This document shows, one piece after another, positions 1 through 9,026 of a stretch of 64,000 nt of DNA. The notes beneath the pieces are model-generated. The model worked only from the letters and a program-made list of their open reading frames with translations, was not told the DNA's origin and did no database searches. The DNA is from Bog-473 sp963840435 (lineage in GTDB: Bacteria > Actinomycetota > Acidimicrobiia > Acidimicrobiales > RAAP-2), in contig CAWIYY010000020.1 in assembly GCA_963840435.1 (NCBI GenBank), forward strand, positions 75,989 to 139,988. Reading direction: 5' to 3'. Every line of letters starts with the position of its first letter. Within the stretch, counting starts at the first letter, position 1. Both the position numbers and the translations under genes were made by a program.

Positions 1-1107
1 TACCACGGCTTTGTGACCGAGCTTGCGGTGGTTGCAGCAGCCGAGGCCAGCTGGTCGGGCCGTCCTCTTTCGCCCGATCTCTGGGCGTCGCTGTATTCGA
101 TGTTCGACGTGGTTGCCGCCACGGTGGATGTGCATCTTCGTGCCCCGCGCCAGGGAGATGGCGACAACGGGACGGCTCTCGTCATTGACCCTCCCGCAGC
201 CGAGCGGTGGCCGGGCCTCCTCGCTCTCGGCGCTGCTCTGTTCGACCCTCCAGCGTGGTGGCCGACAGTCGAGCCCACGGTGACCAGCACTCTCCTGGGC
301 TCGATGGCCGGCCGTCACCCGTCAGCGCGCTCAGACCTTCGCCCGAGCCACTACCCCGATGCCGGCATGAGTCTTCTGCGGAGCTCACCATCGGACGGCA
401 AGGAGATTTGGTGCCGATGCGATGCGGGCCCACATGGATTTCTGTCGATCGCCGCCCACGCCCACGCCGATGCCCTCGCAATCGAAGTGCGACACGACGG
501 GGTGGATGTCCTCGCCGACCCCGGCACGTACTGCTACCACGGCGAACCCAGCTGGCGCAGGTATTTTCGCTCCACTCTGGCCCACAACACCATCGAGGTG
601 GGTGGACAAGACCAGTCCAACTCGGGCGGTCCCTTCATGTGGACTCGCCATGCACAGAGCACGTTGCTCGAATTGGAGAGGAACGCACGGGGGGATATCA
701 CCACATGGTCCGCCGGGCACGATGGCTACCGTGTGCTCAGTCCACCGGTGCGCCACCGCAGGTCCGTTCGCCTGGACAGTCAACTTAGACGTCTTGAGAT
801 CGTCGACTGCCTCGAGACGACCGGAAATCACGCCTTTCGGCTTGCGTTGCACCTGGGCCCCGACATCGATGCCTGCATGGTGGGCCAGACTGTGCAGCTG
901 ACCTGGGCAAACGGAACCCGAAGTGCCAGCCTCTGCGTTCCAAACGGACTCTCGTGGTCGCTTACGAGAGGTCAGACCGACCCGGTCCTCGGGTGGTACT
1001 CCGCGCATTTTGGAGAGAAGCAGCCGGCCCGGACAGTCATCGGAGAAGGATCCTGCAGCGGGCTCGGTTCGGACACCTTCACGACGGTGCTCCAATTCGT
1101 CGATTGA
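1..1107 (+). CDS. Heparinase II/III-family polysaccharide lyase, C-terminal part (5' end outside window)
   Basis: The reading frame is open from base 1 and begins mid-protein (YHGFVTELAVV). The true start therefore lies upstream, and the GTG at 13 is probably internal. The visible 368 residues contain the hallmark block of heparinase II/III-like lyases near residue 150: HAHADAL, then ADPGTYCYHGEPSW, then FRSTLAHNTIEVGGQDQS. In this family such His/Asp residues bind metal or substrate, and the enzyme cleaves uronic-acid-containing polysaccharide by beta-elimination. Versions of this kind commonly sit in actinobacterial exopolysaccharide loci, where they may trim or turn over the product. It is followed 117 bases later by a glycosyltransferase on the same strand. 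The family call is strong; the substrate is unknown. Confidence 0.85.
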   Translation, partial: YHGFVTELAVVAAAEASWSGRPLSPDLWASLYSMFDVVAATVDVHLRAPRQGDGDNGTALVIDPPAAERWPGLLALGAALFDPPAWWPTVEPTVTSTLLGSMAGRHPSARSDLRPSHYPDAGMSLLRSSPSDGKEIWCRCDAGPHGFLSIAAHAHADALAIEVRHDGVDVLADPGTYCYHGEPSWRRYFRSTLAHNTIEVGGQDQSNSGGPFMWTRHAQSTLLELERNARGDITTWSAGHDGYRVLSPPVRHRRSVRLDSQLRRLEIVDCLETTGNHAFRLALHLGPDIDACMVGQTVQLTWANGTRSASLCVPNGLSWSLTRGQTDPVLGWYSAHFGEKQPARTVIGEGSCSGLGSDTFTTVLQFVD

Positions 1108-1224
1108 GCAGGGACTCTTTCCTCCGGTCGCCGTGAACGGCCGTTCTACCTTTAGAGAATTCGGGTATCTGACCCGCCCTGGTCTGCTCTAACAGACCGT
1201 GGCGCACCTCTTGAGAGCCCCCTG

Positions 1225-2463
1225 ATGGCCATTGGCGCGGAAACGACCCCGTCTCGGAGTTCCAACGATTTCCTAACCTCCGATTCGGCGGGCAGCCAGA
1301 CACGCTTGAACATGGCTCTCAACCTCCTTACCGAAGACCCGCGTCAACCGTCTGGCGCTCACTGGTGTTGGACACGCATTGTGCCCGAGATGGCCAGTCG
1401 ACTTCGACCCGGTGAAATGCTCCACCTCATGGTGAGCCCAGCTGTGCAGCACTATTTCCCAGAGTGTGGGGATTCCGTTCGTTACATAACCTTCCCTTGG
1501 TCGAATGAGCACCGGGTCTTGCGTACGGCGAGTGAACACCTCATGTCGCCCGTTCTACTCCCTCGTCACAATGTCGATCTACTGAGCACCGCCATTGCTC
1601 CACTGGTGAAACCCACGCGCTCACTTGTGATCCACATGAAGACGATGCATGCGTACTCGGCTCCGGAATCCATCCGCCTGGCGCCTCGGACCTATCGCCG
1701 TCTGAACTACCAGCGCTCGGTTCGCCTCGCGGACGCGGTGATCGTAAATTCCAACAGTCTGCGTGCCGAGATCGACAAGTATCTCGAGGTCGACCCCCAA
1801 AAGGTCAGCTTGATCTACGAAGCGGTTGACCACGACATTTTCAAGCCAGGTGACAGCGACGCAGCGCGGGCGCGAATAGCCCCCCATGGAGTCTCACGAC
1901 CGTTCGTGCTCTTCGTTTCGTCGCTGTGGCGCTACAAGAACTGTGACGGCTTGTTGCGCGCCTGGCGCCTCGCCCGCCACGAGCTTGGGGGACGTCAACT
2001 CGTGATCCTCGGGGCCGAGCGAGACCAACGTTATGGGGACGAATTGCACCAGTTGGCAGTCGAGCTCGGAATCGCCGAGGACGTCGTCTTCGTCGGTGGC
2101 GTGCCGAACGAGGAAACCGTCCATTTCTACCGGGCCGCGGACCTCCTGGTCTACCCTTCGTTCAACGAGACCTTCGGATTACCAATCCTCGAAGCGATGG
2201 CGTGCGCCTGCCCGGTTGTCACGTCCAACACCAGCTCGATGCCCGAGATCGCCGGCGGGGCAGCAATTCTCGCTGACCCTCATAGTCCGGACTCGATCGC
2301 TCAATCGATTCTGGAGGCCACTGGTTCAGGAGCATCCAGAATGCGCGCCGATGGGATCCGTCGGGCTCAGCAATTCACCTGGGGTGCGGTCGCAGCGGGA
2401 ACACTTGACGTCTACCGGGAGGCTGCGGAGCGGCGAGGCGCAGAGCGACGTCGATCCCACTAG
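1225..2463 (+). CDS. Family 4 glycosyltransferase (GT-B fold)
   Basis: The 412-residue product is a typical retaining GT-B glycosyltransferase that moves a sugar from a nucleotide-sugar donor to a growing glycan at the inner membrane. The C-terminal Rossmann half shows SSLWRYKN and a loop ending VILGAERD. Around residues 315-323 it carries the E-x7-E pair (ETFGLPILEAM) that binds the donor in GT4 enzymes, followed by VVTSNTSSMPEIAGGAA. The first 29 residues are Ser/Thr-rich and poorly family-like, so the ATG at 1312 (MALNLL) could be the real start; only a weak GAGAG precedes 1225. It belongs to the polysaccharide locus with the lyase upstream. Sugar specificity cannot be read from sequence. 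Confidence 0.88.
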   Translation: MAIGAETTPSRSSNDFLTSDSAGSQTRLNMALNLLTEDPRQPSGAHWCWTRIVPEMASRLRPGEMLHLMVSPAVQHYFPECGDSVRYITFPWSNEHRVLRTASEHLMSPVLLPRHNVDLLSTAIAPLVKPTRSLVIHMKTMHAYSAPESIRLAPRTYRRLNYQRSVRLADAVIVNSNSLRAEIDKYLEVDPQKVSLIYEAVDHDIFKPGDSDAARARIAPHGVSRPFVLFVSSLWRYKNCDGLLRAWRLARHELGGRQLVILGAERDQRYGDELHQLAVELGIAEDVVFVGGVPNEETVHFYRAADLLVYPSFNETFGLPILEAMACACPVVTSNTSSMPEIAGGAAILADPHSPDSIAQSILEATGSGASRMRADGIRRAQQFTWGAVAAGTLDVYREAAERRGAERRRSH

Positions 2464-2647
2464 CCGGCACTGACGTCGCGGCAAGGAGGAGGAATGGCTA
2501 GGACGTCTTCGGTCTCCTCGAGTCCTCGGGACACCTTTCGAGTAACGAAAGGAGCATTCGTGGGGACAGGACGACTTGTCGTGTCGCGCAGCCATGCCTT
2601 GCTTCGGCAAGTACAGCCTCCAGACACCCGCGTAGTCCAGATGGTTC

Positions 2648-3346
2648 TTGAACTTTTGTGAGATATTCGTGCAGCAAATACCACTGAGGACCGCTCGCGG
2701 CCGACCGAATACGGGCGATGGGGACGACCCTCCGGGGGAGATCGCACCTGCGTTGCCTGACGAGATCTCAGGCGACTGGGCGTCAACTCCAGTCGAGGAG
2801 CAAAGGCGGCCGAACCGAAGGCGCCGACGATGGCTGCTCGCAGGGCTCGGAGTCGTCGTGCTGGTCGTCGCAGTCTTTGTGGCCGCGACGCTTCGGCTCA
2901 TTGTGTACCCCGCGAGGGATCAACCGCGGCACGTCAACGCCATCGTGAGCTTCAATGGCAGTAACGAAGGAACCCGAGAGAGAGACGCAGTTTCGCTTGC
3001 CAAGAAGGGATATGCCCCTGTCCTCCTCTTTTCCCAAGGGAGCGCCTACGCCGACACCTCATGCCCCAAGATTCCTCGGGTGTCGGTCGTGTGCTTCGTG
3101 GATGTCTCCGGCAACACCCGAGGCGAGGCGGAATTTGTAGGTCGCTACGCCGAACATCACCACTGGCACAGTTTGTTGCTCGTACCGGGCCGAGGCCAGG
3201 CCACGCGAGCCCGTCTGCTCACAGAGCGCTGCTTCTCAGGACAGCTGGACGTCGTTCCTGCAGACGAACCACGCCCTCCTCTTTCCCAGATCATTCACGA
3301 GTGGGGCGGTCTGTTCGATGCGTTTGCCATCCATCGAAGTTGTTGA
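2648..3346 (+). CDS. YdcF/SanA-like (DUF218) single-pass membrane protein
   Basis: About 230 residues. A charged N-terminal tail (RRPNRRRRR) is followed by one membrane segment (WLLAGLGVVVLVVAVFVAATL, roughly 62-82) and an extracytoplasmic domain. That domain follows the DUF218 pattern: VNAIVSFNG with a later Arg, GYAPVLLFSQG, CFVDVSGNTRGEAEFVGRYA, and LLLVPGRGQATRARLLTERCF. Family members (YdcF, SanA, ElyC) act in envelope and lipid-linked glycan metabolism, but their reaction is not settled. The start is uncertain: TTG at 2648 gives the longest form and GTG at 2669 is in frame. Its place in a polysaccharide locus fits an envelope role. Confidence 0.6.
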   Translation: MNFCEIFVQQIPLRTARGRPNTGDGDDPPGEIAPALPDEISGDWASTPVEEQRRPNRRRRRWLLAGLGVVVLVVAVFVAATLRLIVYPARDQPRHVNAIVSFNGSNEGTRERDAVSLAKKGYAPVLLFSQGSAYADTSCPKIPRVSVVCFVDVSGNTRGEAEFVGRYAEHHHWHSLLLVPGRGQATRARLLTERCFSGQLDVVPADEPRPPLSQIIHEWGGLFDAFAIHRSC

Positions 3347-3870
3347 TTCGTCGATCGGTCCGGTGGCAACCTGCCGTCCCCTCGCCGGTGCGAGGCAGAA
3401 AGTGCACTCACATTGAAATTTTTCAGGGCGTTAACACCGTGGGCGTGGTGCTGGAAATTCCGCCGGGCCGATCCGACAAAGATCCGACCAGAATCCGACC
3501 CAACAAGGTTGACCTCGGGTCTGAAAGTCCCTTCTGGCGGAAAGCCGCGGCCAAGAAATGCAGGAGGGGCTCGTGACCGGGGAGCTCGGACCATGCTCGA
3601 AGCCGAAAACGCCTACGAAAAGGGGTTGCACGTATCGGAGCGACCTTTTGACGCTCACTACAGATGTGAGTTGTCGGTCTCGCATGGAAATCCTCTGCCC
3701 GCGGAGCGCGGGCGGACTGAGGCGCAAGGGCTGGGGATGACTCGGCTAATTCGCACGCCCGCGTGTCCATTTCTGGACGCTCCTTGGTATCAGATCCTCC
3801 TGGTCGCGCCTCTCCACCATGCATCGGAGCACGAAGTTCAGCGTGTAGCCCGTGGCACGGATTGACCTTT
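3347..3870. other. Gene-free stretch with regulatory-looking repeats
   Basis: I can support no protein here; the overlapping short frames resemble no family and break one another. It contains a small palindrome TGAAATTTTTCA at 3414-3425 and three phased heptamers listed separately. It probably carries the promoter of the methyltransferase gene, but no convincing -35/-10 pair stands out. Confidence 0.5.
3471..3499 (+). promoter_or_regulatory. Three direct heptamers ATCCGAC at an exact 11-bp period
   Basis: ATCCGAC occurs at 3471-3477, 3482-3488 and 3493-3499, each unit separated by 4 bp, so the units lie on one face of the helix. Heptameric direct repeats with 4-bp spacers are the known binding pattern of SARP/OmpR-type winged-helix activators. 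No good -10 box lies at the expected distance, so a regulatory role is an inference. Confidence 0.4.
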
Positions 3871-4830
3871 ATGCCGCCAACCCATTCCCACCTGAGTCGA
3901 CTTGTCAGTAAGACGCGGCGGATTCCGTCGCGGATCGGCAGAGCTCCTGCTTACATGGGACGCTTCGCTCGGGCCTTGAAGGCGGATCCAGTCGAGACCC
4001 TCCAGACGATTCCTGAGGCACTCTCGGGTCATTTGTTCGACGTCGCTGTCGACTACTCCGTGGAAGAGGACTTCGGACCCGCCTTCCATGAGCTACTCGG
4101 CCTTCCATGGCCGTGCGACGAACTCGACCACTTTCACGGTGTCTGGTCGGACATCGAAAGGGACCTGGCCAAGCTGGGACTCGCGTTCGGTCGCTGGACT
4201 TACGGGGAGTACAGCGACGCTGACCCCGCATTGGGCGCCGTCACGTGGTGTGCCGTCCGGCACCTGCGTCCGAAGACGGTGATCGAGACCGGAGTTGCGC
4301 GGGGTGTGACGAGTCGGCTCATCCTCGAGGCCATGGCCCTGAACGGCCACGGTCACCTCTGGAGCGTGGATCTTCCTCACCCGTTACGCCCGGAGTTTCA
4401 CCACGAGACTGCTTCAGCTGTCCCGGCAAACAGCCGAGACAGATGGACGTATGTCCGAGGCTCGAGCCGCAAACAGCTCCCCCCTCTTGTCTCACGCCTC
4501 GAGAAGGTGGACATGTTCGTGCATGACAGCCTTCACACAGCTCGCAACATGCGGTTCGAACTCAGAACGGTGTGGCCTGCAATAGACCAGGGGGGTCTCG
4601 TCCTCGTGGACGACGTTGACAACCAGGCGTTTCGTGACTTCGTTCAAGAGTCGGGCGAACCCCCATCGACGGTTATGCGCTCGGGCGATGGACCGTGGAA
4701 GTTCGGCGCTGTGCGCAAGGACAATCGAACAAGGCAGGGTGGCCGACTCTCCGATGCTGTGCCTACATCGCTCTCGGCGAACCGAGAGATGGCCCACAAG
4801 ACGGGCATCTCCAACGGACACGGAATCTGA
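3871..4830 (+). CDS. Class I SAM-dependent methyltransferase (Methyltransf_24 type)
   Basis: A 319-residue protein from the ATG at 3871. An in-frame upstream start at 3763 would add 36 residues without family features, so I prefer 3871. The SAM-binding motif is PKTVIETGVARGVTSRLIL, followed by HLWSVDLP (acidic residue after strand 2) and DMFVHDSLHT, then GGLVLVDDVD. This is the pattern of methyltransferases that modify sugars or lipids in surface-glycan loci; transfer of a methyl group from SAM is inferred from the family. The next gene starts 7 bases after its stop, implying co-transcription. The last ~35 residues are a low-complexity tail. Confidence 0.75.
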   Translation: MPPTHSHLSRLVSKTRRIPSRIGRAPAYMGRFARALKADPVETLQTIPEALSGHLFDVAVDYSVEEDFGPAFHELLGLPWPCDELDHFHGVWSDIERDLAKLGLAFGRWTYGEYSDADPALGAVTWCAVRHLRPKTVIETGVARGVTSRLILEAMALNGHGHLWSVDLPHPLRPEFHHETASAVPANSRDRWTYVRGSSRKQLPPLVSRLEKVDMFVHDSLHTARNMRFELRTVWPAIDQGGLVLVDDVDNQAFRDFVQESGEPPSTVMRSGDGPWKFGAVRKDNRTRQGGRLSDAVPTSLSANREMAHKTGISNGHGI

Positions 4831-4837
4831 GAGAGCG

Positions 4838-6119
4838 GTGACCTTGACCCACGATCGTTCCCGCGTGCCCATCGATGCCCTCGTCATCGACGGTCACGCG
4901 AGGCAAGCACTCGTCACCACCCGCACGCTGGGTCGCAGCGGATTGCGGGTCGCCACTGCTGAATGTTCCGATTTGTGTGATTCACGCTTTGGAGTCCCGA
5001 CGTTTGCCTCTCGTTGGTCGGTGCAGACGAACCGACTCCCCAGCTACCACGACGACCCAGACGCCTACGCACGAGCAGTACTCGAGCTCGCCGATACCCA
5101 CCCCACGCGCGTGGTGATCCCATCGATGGATGGTTCGATTTCGGCTCTCCGGTCGTGGCGGTCGTGCTTTGAACAACATGGCGTCAGGCTCGCGTCTTGC
5201 ATCGGAGCAAGCACTTGACGCGGCGAACGACAAGAAACGCACTCTCGCTTCTGCGGCCGAGCTGGGGATCCCGTGCCCGCGGACCATTCCGATTGACTGC
5301 GCCGAGGATACTCCGGCGGCTCTCGCTGAGGTGGGGTACCCGGCGGTCATTAAGCCAACCCAGTCCTGGGTCTCCAACGCCGACTGTGCGACTCGGGTGG
5401 TATCGAAAGCCGTGCTCAACGAAACCGAAGCCGTCCGCTACGTGGAACAACTCATCGAACTCGGTGGCTCACCAGTCATTCAGGAGATGGCTAATGGTCC
5501 TCGAGAGGCGGTAATGGTCTTCTACGCGCATGGCGAGGTTTGGGCGAAGTTCGCACAAGTGGCCTACCGCACAACACCGGTTCTTGGTGGAGTCTCGGTG
5601 GTGCGGGAGAGCATTCCCATGCCAGCGGACCTGGAATCGGCCGCCTTGGCTCTGGTGCGCAATCTGGACCTGGAGGGCTGCTGCGAGGTCGAATTCCGCC
5701 GAGATGCTGCGGGTCGCCCTCTCTTGATGGAGATCAATGCTCGGATGTCCGGTTCGATCGAGGTGGCAGTTCGATCGGGTGTTCCCTTTCCTACTCTTTT
5801 CTGGCAGTGGGCGGCCGGTGAACCTCTGTCTGCCGTGTCGGGCTACCGCACCGGGATCAAGATGCGGTACTTGAAGGGCGACATGAAATGGCTGTGGGAG
5901 AACATCGGAAGCCGAGGAAGGCAACCGGACGGAGTGCCACCGCAGACGGCCATCGCGACCTTCGCGCGAGACTTCATGCACCGCCAGAGCTACGACTACA
6001 TGGACAGACAGGATCTTGGGCCCGCAATTGCAGCTCTGGCCGCCAATGTGACGCTCGCACGACGCAAGCTCACCAAGGACACAGACCGCCCGGCCCGTCC
6101 GATACCGACTCGAACCTGA
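4838..6119 (+). pseudogene. ATP-grasp carboxylate-amine ligase, frameshifted
   Basis: Two overlapping frames together give one ATP-grasp protein. From GTG 4838 (GAGAG just upstream) the pre-ATP-grasp domain runs VPIDALVIDGHARQALVTTR to RVVIPSMDGSISALRSW. At HGVRLAS the frame is lost and stops at 5218. Family similarity resumes one base over (ASEQALDAANDKKRTLASAA, GIPCPRT) and continues through YPAVIKPTQSW, VIQEM, CCEVEFRRDAAGRPLLMEINARMSGS to the stop at 6119. Dropping one T of the TT at 5197-5198 restores a continuous ~425-residue enzyme of normal length. Family members join a carboxylate to an amine through an acyl phosphate. Either the gene is truly broken or the base is a sequence error; translation of two halves is unlikely. 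Confidence 0.75.
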
Positions 6120-6134
6120 TTCCAAAGGAGCATC

Positions 6135-7427
6135 ATGGTGTCCAACACTGACGTTGCGATTATCGGAGCGGGCCCAAACGGACTTTCCGTGGCAGCCCAC
6201 CTGCGGCAAGCGGGAGTCGAGTACAGGGCTTTCGGCCGCCCCATGGGTGCATGGCGATTCAACATGCCTGCGGGAATGCGCCTGAAGTCCGAACCCTACG
6301 CATCTGACTTTTCGGCGCCCCGTCCCGGCTTCCTGGCTCGCGACTACTGCAGCCAAGCGAACGAGGTCTACCACGAACGAGTTATTCCCCTGTCGCGGGA
6401 GCAGTTCATCGATTACGGAACATGGTTCGCCGACGAGCTGGTTCCCGACATCGACGAGACCGAAGTCGTATCGCTGTCCAGGGACCCAGCGGGTGGCTTC
6501 TTGATCCGTACCGCCAATGACGAAAGCCTGAAAGCCAACAAGGTCGTGGTTGGGACGGGCATAATTCCGTTTGCCTACGTGCCGTCAGAATTTTCGCAAC
6601 TGCCGAACGACCTGGTCACGCATTCGTCGGAACACTCCGACTTGGAACAGTTCCGCGGCAAGGAGGTCCTGATTCTTGGATCGGGCTCGTCAGCCCTCGA
6701 GACTGCAGCCCTGCTGCTCGAGCAGGGAACATCGGTAAAGATGGTCGCTCGCAACGACACCCTGTCGTGGCCTGTACCAAACCCAGCCAACCCAACCAGG
6801 CTGCAGCAGTTCCGGAGGCCTGTAGTTCGCCTGTGCGAAGGGTGGACTTGCTGGGCCTATGACCGGCTGCCCGATGTATTCAGGCATTTGCCGAAAGACA
6901 CTCGAGTCGAGAAGAGCCTGAGCTTCCTGGGACCAGCGGGCGCCTGGTGGCTACGTGAGCGAGTCGAAGGCAAGGTGCCGATGCTCTTGGGTCACAATGT
7001 CCTTGACGTTGCCGCCGCGGGTGATCGTGTCCAACTCCAGCTGAGTAGCCCCACGGGGGCTGTAGTCACCGAGACGGCGGATCATGTCATTGCCGGGACG
7101 GGATTTCGATTCGATCTGACTCGTCTCACCTATCTCACGCCTTCCCTGCGTTCAGATGTCAAGGTGATTGCAGGCGCTCCAGTTCTGGATCACCACCTTG
7201 AGTCCAACGTGCCCGGACTCTTCTTCACCGGAGCTCTCGCTGCTCCCAGCTTGGGCCCACTCATGCGCTTCGTTGCGGGCACGCACTTCACGGCCCCGCG
7301 AATAGCGCATCGGCTTCGCGGCAAGAGGACCGTCCGATCTCTGCCCGTTTCTCGCGAATCTCAGTCCCGCAAACCCCACACTCAACAAGAAGAGGCGGCC
7401 CTCGGTTCAGCGCCAGGTCTGCCATAG
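6135..7427 (+). CDS. FAD/NAD(P)-dependent oxidoreductase (flavin monooxygenase-like)
   Basis: 430 residues, preceded by a strong ribosome site AAAGGAG ending 4 bases before the ATG. The N-terminus is a classic FAD Rossmann motif (DVAIIGAGPNGLSVAAHL, residues 6-23). A second dinucleotide motif for NAD(P)H lies near residue 180 (EVLILGSGSSALETAALL), and a C-terminal ATG-type motif is present (HVIAGTGFRFD). This two-Rossmann layout is that of flavin-containing and N-hydroxylating monooxygenases. It lies 15 bases after the ATP-grasp gene, so both may act on one modified glycan or peptide-like substituent. The C-terminal 40 residues are polar and probably disordered. The substrate is unknown. Confidence 0.78.
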   Translation: MVSNTDVAIIGAGPNGLSVAAHLRQAGVEYRAFGRPMGAWRFNMPAGMRLKSEPYASDFSAPRPGFLARDYCSQANEVYHERVIPLSREQFIDYGTWFADELVPDIDETEVVSLSRDPAGGFLIRTANDESLKANKVVVGTGIIPFAYVPSEFSQLPNDLVTHSSEHSDLEQFRGKEVLILGSGSSALETAALLLEQGTSVKMVARNDTLSWPVPNPANPTRLQQFRRPVVRLCEGWTCWAYDRLPDVFRHLPKDTRVEKSLSFLGPAGAWWLRERVEGKVPMLLGHNVLDVAAAGDRVQLQLSSPTGAVVTETADHVIAGTGFRFDLTRLTYLTPSLRSDVKVIAGAPVLDHHLESNVPGLFFTGALAAPSLGPLMRFVAGTHFTAPRIAHRLRGKRTVRSLPVSRESQSRKPHTQQEEAALGSAPGLP

Positions 7428-7453
7428 GCGTCGGAAGGAAATCGGACACCCCG

Positions 7454-7766
7454 ATCCACGCTTGTCTCACCAACTTGGATCGCCGTATCGACAGACGCAG
7501 GTGGTCGCCGAGTTGCAATGCACTGGGTTGAACTGGGTCATGCGTGGCATCGATAAGCCCTACTCTGCATCTCGGCGACAGCGCTTAGATTGATCCTTTA
7601 CTCGCGTGATTTCAGTTCGTTGCTGGTAACGCAGGGTGCCCGAAGTCACTCCTACACCTTTCAGAAGGTCATCGCGTACGGGCGAGATCGAGCGCTGATC
7701 GTTGAAGACGACATCAGACTGCCGGCTGACCTCAATACCTTGACCGATGAGGTAGCCGCTGTCTGA
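7454..7766 (+). pseudogene. Remnant of a family 25 (LPS-type) glycosyltransferase
   Basis: No intact frame exists, but two short pieces match conserved blocks of GT25 enzymes in the right order and spacing. LTNLDRRIDRR (from about 7470) corresponds to the N-terminal INLDRR-DRR block. About 60 codons later, in another frame, ARSHSYTFQKVI then ALIVEDDIRLPADL (from 7638) corresponds to the SH and EDD blocks, ending at a stop at 7764-7766. Several stops and at least one frame change separate them. I read this as a decayed glycosyltransferase gene of the polysaccharide locus. The evidence rests on short motifs only. Confidence 0.5.
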
Positions 7767-8254
7767 CAGGTGCAGAAATGGCGCTGTCAACGACGCACGC
7801 GCTCCCTCCTCTGGGGCGCCAGAGAATGAGCTCGGAGGTCTCGATTGAGCGAGCCTCGATCTTCATGTCCTGTCGCCGGCGATCGACGTTCATCGATTGA
7901 CCAATTCGGGCCCGTGTCATCAGTCTCCCGATGCGCGAAGGAATACCCGGACAGCTTCCTCTCATTCGACTTATTGCAGACGACTTGGGTTTCACGTACG
8001 AAGAGGGCCTCTTCTAACCCAGTTCGCTGCCTCCCGTCGCAGCGCGTTTCCGTATAGCCCCGCCGGCAATCATGGAAGCTTCCCACCCTTCCCCGTCAAC
8101 TGAACCATCCACCAGTGGAGTTCGTCCCACTTCGAAGCTGAGAAACGACCGAGCGAGGCATCGCACTGCTGCTGACGTCCCGCCGAGTGCAGGAGAAGTG
8201 ATCCTCGGTCTGAACTGATGTAGGCGCGCCGAGCCGTCAGTTCACTTGGAGGGT
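7767..8254. other. No gene seen
   Basis: About 490 bases between two gene remnants. Short open frames occur on both strands but none resembles a family or shows a ribosome site. It may hold further eroded coding DNA. Confidence 0.5.
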
Positions 8255-8620
8255 TTAACCCCAGAAGACGCCGGTGGGATCTAGGCCAATCTCATCGAGG
8301 ATCGCAGTGATGGACCGGTTGGTGTCGAGGTCGAAGTACATCGTCCACTTGGCGTAGTGGTGCCGAAGCACAGGGTGCAAGTGCCGTCGCCCTCAATAGC
8401 CGTATCTGAGCGATAGCTGTCTTGGTCCAGCCTCCGGGCGGACCCCCTCCAGACAGGCCCGGCACTCGTGGATGAAATTGGACTTGCCCCACCTCGAAAC
8501 TTCGAGGCGGACCTGGTCAGCGAACTTGGCCCGGACGCGGTCGCGGCACCAGCGTCTGACCTTCTCGACGTCGAGCTCGGGGAAGGACGATGCCACCGGA
8601 AGGGTAACGACCTCAGCCAA
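8255..8620 (-). pseudogene. DUF3024-family protein, broken by two or more frameshifts
   Basis: Read on the minus strand, three consecutive frames reproduce a DUF3024 protein. The first (from 8620) gives FPELDVEKVRRWCRDRV then FADQVRLEVSRWG. The second gives WTKTAIAQIRLLRATAL. The third gives the C-terminal signature HYAKWTMYFDLDTNRSIT, ILDEIGLDPTGVFWG and a stop at 8255-8257. The family is small (about 110-130 residues), common in actinobacteria and of unknown function. The order and spacing of the three blocks match the family, so at least two frame changes have destroyed the gene. Confidence 0.65.
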
Positions 8621-8719
8621 CCAGAAGCCTGCGTTCAGCGTGGTCAGTGACCTTGGCCGGTCCGAGCGGTCAGATCCGGCCTGCCCCGACTCGATCGTGT
8701 CCTTCGCCTGCCTGCCCTT

Positions 8720-8836
8720 CGTTTGACCCTCGAGGACGACGACTTCAGCGCCCAGGCCTGGGTCGACGAGAAGCTGTTGAGCGAGCTCTGAATCCTGCGC
8801 TTTCTCGACGACGCCACCAATGTGCCGCTCATCGGA
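8720..8836 (+). mobile_element. Short remnant resembling IS21-type helper ATPase IstB
   Basis: One frame reads LTLEDDDFSAQAWVDEKLLSEL, a stop at 8789-8791, then ILRFLDDATNVPLIG. The second part resembles the stretch just before the Walker A motif of IstB proteins (LRFLDDATNVxLIGPVGVGKT), but the Walker A itself is missing. No terminal repeats or istA fragment were found. I interpret it as a decayed insertion-sequence fragment; the match is short. Confidence 0.35.
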
Positions 8837-9026
8837 GCTATTCCACGAGGCCGCCAGCCTGGCTGCCCGCTGTCACCGCGCTGCGCTCGAGGGACTTTGG
8901 GTCACCAACGTGCCCGGCGATCCCCCTACCTGACCGCAGCCTGCGCGACTGGGACCGAGCCAACGCTGTCGATCACTCATTCATAGAGAAGCGGCCGCGT
9001 AGAACCGAGATAGACGCCGGCGCAGG

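Noticed and set aside
3763..3870. Upstream start for the methyltransferase
   Set aside because: Adds 36 residues with no similarity to the family; ATG 3871 fits the neighbour spacing and domain boundary better.
5130..5218. Programmed frameshifting as explanation for the ATP-grasp split
   Set aside because: No slippery heptamer or downstream stem is evident, and the family is not known to use recoding.
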